Shown here: piece after piece, positions 1 to 5,242 of the stretch
Layout: each line of letters begins with the position of its first letter
Numbering within the stretch: the first letter of the stretch is position 1
Source: an uncultured Butyrivibrio sp.
Lineage (GTDB): Bacteria; Bacillota; Clostridia; Lachnospirales; Lachnospiraceae
Direction of reading: 5' to 3'
Assembly (NCBI GenBank): GCA_947169985.1
Contig: CAMVRW010000183.1
Location: 1 to 5,242, forward strand
Length of the DNA: 5,242 nucleotides
The notes under the pieces: model-generated
Told to the model about the DNA's origin: nothing
Database searches by the model: none
What the model saw: only the letters and a program-made list of their open reading frames with translations
Made by a program: the position numbers and the translations under genes

Positions 1-304
1 CTCCCTCAAGGCGTTCCTGGATCATTGCCCTGATAGAATTTTTGGTACTTTCCTCAGCCTCTAACTTGGCATTTTCCACCAGCTTTTGGGCCTCGATCTC
101 AGTGTAATATCCTTCAGCATTAAGGGCGTCAAGCTCACTTTTTACAGCATCTTCCTGTCTCTGGAGATTGGCATTCCTTATAAGCAGCACAATACTAAAG
201 GACAGAGCCATAAGCGCCACCAGGCTTAAGAAGATTATTGAGATTATATTATGAGTAGTTCTTACGCCTCGGCGTTCACCTCTATCCAGTGTTGTGTTAT
301 TCAT
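1..304 (-). CDS. Membrane-anchored coiled-coil protein, N-terminal part (3' end outside window)
   Basis: An open frame starts at the ATG at 304, 3 bases after the yitT stop, and runs without a stop to the window edge, giving 101 residues that I translated by hand. It begins MNNTTLDRGERRGVRTTHN, a short Arg-rich cytoplasmic tail, followed by one strongly hydrophobic helix (about 20-42, IISIIFLSLVALMALSFSIV) that could be an uncleaved signal anchor with the positive-inside orientation. After it comes a charged helical stretch rich in Glu, Ala, Leu and Gln (about 44-101, including NLQRQEDAVKSELDALN and IEAQKLVENAKLEAEES), which looks like a coiled coil outside the membrane. A purine-rich GAGAGA lies 9 bases upstream as a weak SD. 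The part seen carries no catalytic motif. The architecture would fit the N-terminal stalk of an extracytoplasmic enzyme (for example a polysaccharide deacetylase or cell-wall hydrolase) or a divisome-type bitopic protein, but this is inference and I do not assign a function. Confidence 0.82.
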   Translation of the reverse strand, partial: MNNTTLDRGERRGVRTTHNIISIIFLSLVALMALSFSIVLLIRNANLQRQEDAVKSELDALNAEGYYTEIEAQKLVENAKLEAEESTKNSIRAMIQERLEG

Positions 305-307
305 AGT

Positions 308-1186
308 TTACATTCTCTCATCAAAGTAGCTTTTATATCCCTCGCCAAATATCTCACTGGCGCTGGAAACGATCATAAAGGCATTTGGATCTTCTTCTCT
401 CACGATATCCTCAGCCTGTGGGTATAATCTCTTTTTAATGGCGCACATGATGACCTTTTTCTTTTCCCCGGAGTAAGCACCCTGGGCGAAAACATGGGTT
501 GCGCCAATATCAAGCTCTGTAAGGAGCCTGGCTGTAATGATGTCCGGTCTGTCAGAAATAATGTAAATAAGCTTCGCCCCATCTCTACCATAAAGGACAA
601 AGTCCACAACAAAACTGACAACCATAACAGCAATAAAGGAATACATCGCCGCAGCCAGATCATGAAATACGAAGGCTGCAATTATAAGAACCACCATATC
701 TGTAAGTATATAAAGTACTCCGGTCTTAATATGGGGATAACGTATCCTTAACAATTTAATTATAACATCCGTACCACCACTTGTGGCGTGGCATTTAAAG
801 ATCATTCCTATTGCAAGACCGGTCATGGCACTACCAAAGGTCACTGCCAGGATCAGGTCATGGATCACGTAATCGCCGAAAAACATTGCTGTAAGGTCAG
901 TAAATACAGAAATCATAGCAGTGGCATAAATGGTAGATATTGTAAACCTGATACCAAACTTCCATATGGCTATGATCAGTATAGGGATATTCAAAAGCAG
1001 AAACCATGTACCTGTTCCTATATTCACCAGCCTGTTCAGAACAATAGCAAGACCGGTCATTCCGCCAGGAGCCAGATTGTTAGGATCGACCAAAAGAGCT
1101 GTTCCCGCCCCATAGATAAGTGCCGCAATGGTTATGATCAGATACTCCTTAAGTCTCTTCTTTGGTGATATGCTTTTGAAATTCAT
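308..1186 (-). CDS. YitT family membrane protein (DUF161 plus C-terminal DUF2179)
   Basis: This is a 292-residue integral membrane protein of the YitT family, widespread in Firmicutes; several paralogues per genome are common and no biochemical role is firmly established, though a transporter has been suspected from the fold. Hydrophobic segments lie at about 14-34, 58-76, 81-103, 109-131, 156-173 and 178-199, giving about six helices. The two family repeats are visible through LAPGGMTGLAIVLN (38-51) and ATSGGTDVIIK (134-144), each a Gly-rich loop after a helix. From about 203 to the end is the soluble DUF2179 domain, with GATHVFAQGAYSGEKKKVI (228-246) and EEDPNAFMIVSSASEIFGEGY (264-284) matching the family's usual shape (G-Y-x-G-E-x-K and DPxAFxxV). 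The ATG at 1186 is the only plausible start; its best SD (AAGGA, 1200-1204) sits inside the ilvA end at a long 13-base spacing, so translation may depend on coupling to ilvA. The gene stops 3 bases before the next ATG. Confidence 0.93.
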   Translation of the reverse strand: MNFKSISPKKRLKEYLIITIAALIYGAGTALLVDPNNLAPGGMTGLAIVLNRLVNIGTGTWFLLLNIPILIIAIWKFGIRFTISTIYATAMISVFTDLTAMFFGDYVIHDLILAVTFGSAMTGLAIGMIFKCHATSGGTDVIIKLLRIRYPHIKTGVLYILTDMVVLIIAAFVFHDLAAAMYSFIAVMVVSFVVDFVLYGRDGAKLIYIISDRPDIITARLLTELDIGATHVFAQGAYSGEKKKVIMCAIKKRLYPQAEDIVREEDPNAFMIVSSASEIFGEGYKSYFDERM

Positions 1187-1188
1187 AT

Positions 1189-2406
1189 TTAGATATTTGT
1201 CCTTACTATTCTAGGCTGATAGCCATTTTCATTAAGAGCAGCCAGTATCTGCTCCTTGTGCTCTGTGCCGAAGGCCTCTAAAGTTATACGAAGCTCAACA
1301 GCAGCACTTCTGTTTATTGATACAAACTGGTTATGCTCCAGCTTGATAACATTTCCCTTTACCTGGGCTATGATTCCAGATACTCTTGACAGCTCTCCAG
1401 GCTTATCAGGCAAAAGAACTGATACTGTGAATATCCTGTCTCTCATAATGAGACCCTGCTGAACAACTGAAGACATGGTGATAATATCCATGTTTCCGCC
1501 GGAAAGAACACAGGCGATCTTTTTATCCTTGCAGTCAAGCTGCTTAAGAGCAGCTACTGACAAAAGTCCTGAATTCTCCACAACCATCTTATGATTCTCA
1601 ACCATATCAAGGAAGGAAACTACAAGATCCTCATCAGGAACAGTTATGATATCATCAAGATTCTTGCAAAGATATGGGAATATCTTTTCTCCGGGAGTCT
1701 TAACAGCTGTACCATCTGCTATGGTATTAACCTTAGGAAGAGTTACAACATGTCCAGCCTTCATAGACTCCTGCATGCAGTTAGCGCCTGCAGGTTCAAC
1801 GCCGATAACCTTGATATTTGGGTTAAGGAGCTTAGCCAGGGCAGAAACACCTGTAGCAAGTCCGCCACCTCCAATGGGAACAAGGATAACATCAACTGTA
1901 GGAAGCTCTTTAAATATCTCCATGGCTATAGTGCCCTGACCGGTAGCCACATCAAGGTCATCAAAAGGATGAACCAATGTGTAGCCGTGCTCATCAGCAA
2001 GCTCTAAAGCCTTTTTATATGCATCATCATAAACATCGCCATAAAGGACTACCTCTGCTCCAAGAGCCTTAGTCCTGTTGACTTTAATAAGAGGTGTGGA
2101 AGTAGGCATACAGATAACAGCTTTTACGCCATACTGCTTTGCAGCATAAGCCACTCCCTGCGCATGGTTGCCTGCTGATGCGGTAATAAGTCCCTTTTTC
2201 CTCTCTTCATCGGACATGGTGGTTATCTTGTAATAAGCACCCCTGACCTTATAAGCACCGGTTCTCTGAAGGTTCTCAGGCTTAAGATAAACCTTGTTAC
2301 CTGTAGCCCCACTCCAGTAATCGCTGTATATAAGCTTGGTATCAAGAGTTACCTTCTTGACGTCCTCGTATGCTTCCTCAAATTTCTCAAGTGTCAACTT
2401 TTCCAT
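1189..2406 (-). CDS. ilvA: Threonine ammonia-lyase, single-ACT-domain form (PLP-dependent)
   Basis: This cytoplasmic PLP enzyme deaminates L-threonine to 2-oxobutanoate and ammonia, the first step toward isoleucine and also a catabolic route to propionate. In its 405 residues, a fold-type II PLP domain spans about 1-320: the Schiff-base Lys is K53 in GAYKVRGA, the substrate loop is SAGNHAQG (77-84), the phosphate-binding glycine loop is GGGG (179-182), and the cofactor-ring motif SGGN is at 302-305. A C-terminal ACT domain (about 325-402) begins FTVSVLLPDKPGELSRVSG, with the ligand-site pattern DKPGEL. The length and single ACT match the medium form, between E. coli TdcB (about 329, no ACT) and E. 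coli IlvA (about 514, two ACT-like). A strong SD (GGGGAGGA) lies just before the ATG, 16 bases after the ftsY stop; yitT starts 2 bases after its stop. The ACT domain suggests allosteric control, but the ligand cannot be read from sequence, so a biosynthetic or catabolic role is open. Serine dehydratase side activity is usual in this family. Confidence 0.95.
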   Translation of the reverse strand: MEKLTLEKFEEAYEDVKKVTLDTKLIYSDYWSGATGNKVYLKPENLQRTGAYKVRGAYYKITTMSDEERKKGLITASAGNHAQGVAYAAKQYGVKAVICMPTSTPLIKVNRTKALGAEVVLYGDVYDDAYKKALELADEHGYTLVHPFDDLDVATGQGTIAMEIFKELPTVDVILVPIGGGGLATGVSALAKLLNPNIKVIGVEPAGANCMQESMKAGHVVTLPKVNTIADGTAVKTPGEKIFPYLCKNLDDIITVPDEDLVVSFLDMVENHKMVVENSGLLSVAALKQLDCKDKKIACVLSGGNMDIITMSSVVQQGLIMRDRIFTVSVLLPDKPGELSRVSGIIAQVKGNVIKLEHNQFVSINRSAAVELRITLEAFGTEHKEQILAALNENGYQPRIVRTNI

Positions 2407-2410
2407 GTGT

Positions 2411-2418
2411 TCCTCCCC
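2411..2418 (-). promoter_or_regulatory. Strong Shine-Dalgarno for ilvA
   Basis: GGGGAGGA on the minus strand, with its GGAGG core 5 bases before the ATG at 2406, fills most of the 16-base ftsY-ilvA gap. It is the best ribosome binding site in the window and fixes the ilvA start; it suggests that ilvA is translated on its own initiation rather than relying on coupling to ftsY. Confidence 0.85.
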
Positions 2419-2422
2419 TAGA

Positions 2423-3337
2423 TCACTCGAAGAGTGCGTCTACAAATTCCGCAGGACTGAATCTCTCCAGATCATCAATTCCTTCGCCTACGCCTATGTA
2501 TTTAACAGGTATGTTAAGCTCAGAAACAATTGCTACAGCAATACCGCCCTTAGCTGTTCCGTCAAGCTTGGTAAGAACAATACCTGTAAGATCGGCTGCT
2601 TCGCCAAACTCTCTAGCCTGCATAATGGCGTTCTGTCCGGTGGTACCATCAAGAACGATGAAATTCTCACGGCATATACCGGGTAGTTCCTTATCAATGA
2701 TCCTGTTCATCTTGGCAAGCTCTTCCATAAGATTCTTCTTGTTATGGAGTCTTCCTGCCGTATCAACTATTAGGATATCGCAGTCCCTTGCCTTAAAGGC
2801 AGAGCAGGCATCATAGATAACGCTGGCAGGATCTGCGCCCTCTCTTCCGGTAATAATAGGAGTATCAGCTCTGTTAGCCCACTCCTGAAGCTGCTCAGTT
2901 GCAGCTGCTCTATAGGTATCTGCCGCTGCGATGATAACCTTCTTGCCCTTCTTGCGGAAAATAGCAGCAAGTTTACCAACAGAAGTAGTCTTACCTACGC
3001 CATTAACGCCGATGATGAAAAGAACCGTCTTCTTATCTTCAAAATCATAAGCCCCTTCCTCCATTCTCATCTGCTTCCAGATGTCCTGAATAAGAAGTGC
3101 TCTGCAGGCCTCAGGATCCGTAATTCTCTGTTCTCTAACCTGTTCTCTTAATTCATCTAATATCCTGCTGGTGGCATTTATACCTATGTCGCCCATAATA
3201 AGGACTTCCTCAAGTTCCTCATAAAAGTCCTCATCAATGACAGAACTGCCAGAAAAAACGCTGTCTATTCCCTTAGCAATATTATCTCTGGTCTTAGACA
3301 GTCCAGCCTGAAGTTTTGCAAAAAAACCATTTGCCAT
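2423..3337 (-). CDS. ftsY: Signal recognition particle receptor FtsY (SRP GTPase)
   Basis: FtsY is the membrane-associated receptor that binds the Ffh-4.5S RNA-ribosome complex and, by reciprocal GTP hydrolysis, hands nascent membrane proteins to SecYEG. The 304-residue protein has an N-terminal helical (N) domain at about 1-95 and the G domain after it. Visible motifs are G1 GVNGVGKTT (110-118), the insertion-box motif DTYRAAATEQL (140-150), G3 DTAGR (192-196), G4 TKLDG (256-260) followed by TAKGG, and the closing GVGEGIDDLERFSP (282-295). The long acidic A domain of E. coli FtsY is absent; short forms are normal in Firmicutes. The N-terminus GFFAKLQAGLSKTR has the Phe pair and basic amphipathic helix known as a lipid-binding segment in the family. 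The start ATG at 3337 overlaps the smc stop and has AAGGAG 11 bases upstream. The insertion-box position usually occupied by Phe in FtsY (DTFRAAA) is Tyr here. Assignment over Ffh is clear because the Met-rich M domain is missing. Confidence 0.98.
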   Translation of the reverse strand: MANGFFAKLQAGLSKTRDNIAKGIDSVFSGSSVIDEDFYEELEEVLIMGDIGINATSRILDELREQVREQRITDPEACRALLIQDIWKQMRMEEGAYDFEDKKTVLFIIGVNGVGKTTSVGKLAAIFRKKGKKVIIAAADTYRAAATEQLQEWANRADTPIITGREGADPASVIYDACSAFKARDCDILIVDTAGRLHNKKNLMEELAKMNRIIDKELPGICRENFIVLDGTTGQNAIMQAREFGEAADLTGIVLTKLDGTAKGGIAVAIVSELNIPVKYIGVGEGIDDLERFSPAEFVDALFE

Positions 3338-5242
3338 TAGTTAGTAAGCTCCTTATCAATAAGGTTGACGCTGACAAGGGTTGAAACGCCCTTCTCCTGC
3401 ATGGTGATACCGTAGAGTCTGTCAGCACTTTCCATTGTACCACGACGGTGTGTAATTACAATGAACTGAGTATTCTTAAGCTTATGGAGATACTTGGCAA
3501 AACGGAATACGTTGTTCTCATCAAGGGCAGCCTCGATCTCATCAAGAAGACAGAATGGTGAAGGCTTAAGATTCTGAATAGCAAATAAAAGAGCTATTGC
3601 TGTAAGAGCCTTCTCACCACCGGACATCTGCATCATGTTTACAAGCTTCTTTCCTGGTGGCTGGGCATTGATCCTGATTCCTGCCTCAAGGATATCTTCA
3701 TCCTCAGCAAGCTCCAGACTTCCCTTTCCGCCTCCGAACATCTCCTTGAACACCTTATCAAACTCATTGTTAATGAGTTTGAACTGTTCCATAAACTGAT
3801 TTCTCATGGATTCATCAAGATCCTTGATGATCTCCTTAAGCTGTTTTTCAGCTTCAATAAGATCATCATGCTGGTTCTTCATAAATGTATATCTTTCCAT
3901 CAGGTTCTTGTAATCCTCGATGGCATTGACATTTACATCCCCCAGCTTTCTGATGGAATCCTTTAAGGATGCAGTTTCTTTTTTCATAGCAGGAATATCA
4001 GTCATATCCTCATCTCTCATCTGAGCTGCATCTGTAAGAGTGATCTCATATTCATTCCACATGTAATTGATCTGGGACTCAATAGCTTCCTGACACTTCT
4101 CACGTCTGCTACCAAGCCTTATAACTTCCTTATCCAGATCATTCATCTGCTTATTCAGTTCTTCAGTCTTGCCAAAGAATTCCTTCTGAGAAAGAGTAAG
4201 GTTATTTTTCTCCTCCTTCTTGGCATCCAGTTCCTTGGTCGCATCAGACTGAACATATACAGAAGCTTCGATGGTAAGCCTTATTTCCTCAATGTCCTTC
4301 TTACTCTGAGCAAGAGTTTCATCGTTCTTCTTGATTGTCTCAAGAATTTCCTCAAGAGCCTCTTCCTCGTTCCTTATTTCTTCATCGATACGGTTTAAAT
4401 TAGTCTGTGAGAACTCCTGCTTCTGAAGGACTTTCTCATACTGAATATCCCACTTGGCAACATTCTCATTTTCTTTCTCTTCAACGCCGTGCAGGTCTTC
4501 AAGCTGTCCCTGGAAGGTGCTTACCTTATCAGCACACTCTTTCTCAAGCTTCTCTGAATCACTCAGCAGCAAAAGAGCTTCATCCTTCTCTTTAGTGATC
4601 TCAGAAAGCTTTGCTTCAATCTCGTCGTTCTCAGCCTTAAGATCTGTATAGGTACCCTTTTGTTCTTCCTGTCTCTTTTCCTCATTTTCAACGTTGAGAC
4701 GGGCAGTATTCTGAGCAATGAACTTGCCCTGAAGTTCAGTTCTTATTTCCTCAGCAAGGGTTCTAAGTTCATTTCTCTCCTTCTTGGCATCCTCAATCTC
4801 CTTCTGGATTTCGTCAATGCGCTCTTTATACGTCTTAACGTTGGCCTCAAGATCAGCCATTTCTCTTCTACGTCCAAGAAGATTGGAATTATTTTTAAAG
4901 GCGCCACCTGAAATTGCTCCACCGGGAACTAAAAGTTCACCCTCAAGAGTTACCATTCTTACTGTATATTTGTACTTACGGGCAATCTTAACTGCATTAT
5001 CGATATTATCAACTGCCACAATTCTGCCAAGCATTGCCTTTGCAACCGGCTTATACTTGGGATCAGTAGTGACAAGTTCGTCCGCCATACCAAGAACACC
5101 AGGTTCTTCCAAAGCTTCCTTAGCCTTAAGCTCGGGAGGGTTATCAAGGGATGTAAGCGGAAGAAAGGTTGCTCGTCCAGCCTTTGTCTGCTTAAGGTAG
5201 GCGATCATCTTCTTGGCAGTCTCTTCGTTGTCAGTAACAATG
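3337..5242 (-). CDS. smc: Chromosome partition protein SMC, C-terminal half (5' end outside window)
   Basis: This is the C-terminal 634 residues of the SMC ATPase (families are usually near 1,180 residues), which with ScpA and ScpB forms the condensin that organises and segregates the chromosome. The frame stays open to the window edge and the upstream codons read IVTDNEETAKK, normal hinge sequence, so the Met at 5208 is internal and not the start. In fragment numbering: the later part of the hinge dimerisation domain covers about 1-120, with the glycine-rich GGAISGGA at 107-114; a Glu/Lys-rich coiled coil covers about 125-430; the head follows, with KLGDVNVNAIEDY near 432-444, the ABC signature MSGGEKAL from 539, Walker B FCLLDE ending in D567-E568, the D-loop IEAALD, and the switch His598 in VITHRRG. 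The Walker A lobe is outside the window. The stop TAA overlaps the ftsY start by one base. Identity is very secure; only the missing N-terminal half is unseen. Confidence 0.97.
   Translation of the reverse strand, partial: IVTDNEETAKKMIAYLKQTKAGRATFLPLTSLDNPPELKAKEALEEPGVLGMADELVTTDPKYKPVAKAMLGRIVAVDNIDNAVKIARKYKYTVRMVTLEGELLVPGGAISGGAFKNNSNLLGRRREMADLEANVKTYKERIDEIQKEIEDAKKERNELRTLAEEIRTELQGKFIAQNTARLNVENEEKRQEEQKGTYTDLKAENDEIEAKLSEITKEKDEALLLLSDSEKLEKECADKVSTFQGQLEDLHGVEEKENENVAKWDIQYEKVLQKQEFSQTNLNRIDEEIRNEEEALEEILETIKKNDETLAQSKKDIEEIRLTIEASVYVQSDATKELDAKKEEKNNLTLSQKEFFGKTEELNKQMNDLDKEVIRLGSRREKCQEAIESQINYMWNEYEITLTDAAQMRDEDMTDIPAMKKETASLKDSIRKLGDVNVNAIEDYKNLMERYTFMKNQHDDLIEAEKQLKEIIKDLDESMRNQFMEQFKLINNEFDKVFKEMFGGGKGSLELAEDEDILEAGIRINAQPPGKKLVNMMQMSGGEKALTAIALLFAIQNLKPSPFCLLDEIEAALDENNVFRFAKYLHKLKNTQFIVITHRRGTMESADRLYGITMQEKGVSTLVSVNLIDKELTN
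3349..3354 (-). promoter_or_regulatory. Ribosome binding site for ftsY inside the smc end
   Basis: AAGGAG on the minus strand, within the last codons of smc, 11 bases before the ftsY ATG. The spacing is a little long, but together with the TAATG stop/start overlap it supports the 3337 start and translational coupling of smc to ftsY. Confidence 0.75.

Larger units (their letters stand above)
1..5242 (-). other. Probable single transcription unit smc-ftsY-ilvA-yitT-membrane protein
   Basis: All five genes are co-directional with junctions of -1, 16, 2 and 3 bases. No inverted repeat followed by a T-run is present at any junction, and no gap is long enough for a promoter outside coding sequence. 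Internal promoters inside coding regions cannot be excluded by eye. The promoter and the true ends of the operon lie beyond the window; in many Firmicutes rnc and acpP lie upstream of smc. Confidence 0.75.

Noticed and set aside
1591..2007. 138-codon open frame on the plus strand opposite ilvA
   Set aside because: It is the mirror of conserved PLP-domain coding sequence, has no family resemblance and overlaps another antisense frame in a different phase.
2407..2422. Possible terminator or promoter between ftsY and ilvA
   Set aside because: The gap is only 16 bases and is taken up by the Shine-Dalgarno sequence; there is no inverted repeat or T-run.
2370..2816. 148-codon open frame on the plus strand opposite ftsY
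   Set aside because: It is antisense to conserved FtsY G-domain sequence, spans the ftsY-ilvA junction, and shows no recognisable domain.
3314..3326. Palindrome TTTTGCAAAA next to a seven-base A/T run near the ftsY start; possible slippage or regulatory site
   Set aside because: It encodes the conserved FFAKL stretch of the FtsY N-terminal helix in the expected frame; downstream motifs are all in frame, so no shift is needed and no regulator is indicated.
3700..4900. Repetitive-looking TTCCTC/CTTCTT-rich sequence suggesting a repeat array
   Set aside because: It is the complement of Glu- and Lys-rich codons in the SMC coiled coil; units are not periodic at the DNA level.
4784..5200. 138-codon open frame on the plus strand opposite smc
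   Set aside because: It lies fully antisense to clear SMC hinge and coiled-coil sequence; the translation is Ser/Leu-rich and low in complexity, as expected for the complement of Glu/Lys/Leu-rich coding DNA.

Overview
The window is a densely packed stretch of bacterial chromosome with every supported gene on the minus strand. Read in the direction of transcription (from high to low coordinates) the order is: the C-terminal half of smc (chromosome condensation ATPase, start lies outside the window), ftsY (signal recognition particle receptor), a threonine ammonia-lyase with a C-terminal ACT domain (ilvA-type), a YitT/DUF161-DUF2179 family membrane protein, and the N-terminal 101 residues of a small-looking membrane-anchored coiled-coil protein that runs off the low end. 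About 99% of the window is coding.

The organism is probably a low-to-moderate GC Gram-positive of the class Clostridia, most likely Lachnospiraceae (Butyrivibrio/Roseburia-like). The grounds are protein style, the smc-ftsY linkage typical of Firmicutes, the YitT family (mainly Firmicutes), strong GGAGG ribosome binding sites and a base composition that looks to be in the 40s percent GC by eye. This is an inference, not a database result.

The junctions are very tight: smc and ftsY overlap by one base (TAATG), ftsY and ilvA are 16 bases apart, ilvA and yitT are 2 bases apart, and yitT and the last gene are 3 bases apart. There is no room for a terminator or an independent intergenic promoter, so the five genes look like part of one transcription unit. 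The first two act on chromosome segregation and membrane protein targeting; the third makes 2-oxobutanoate from threonine; the fourth and fifth are membrane proteins of unknown role. The metabolic gene has no obvious functional tie to its neighbours.

No RNA gene, mobile element, CRISPR array, long repeat or novel system was found. No stretch above 20 bases lacks a gene. The most useful points for a second look are the non-canonical gene order downstream of ftsY, the unknown truncated membrane protein, and small motif deviations in FtsY and SMC.
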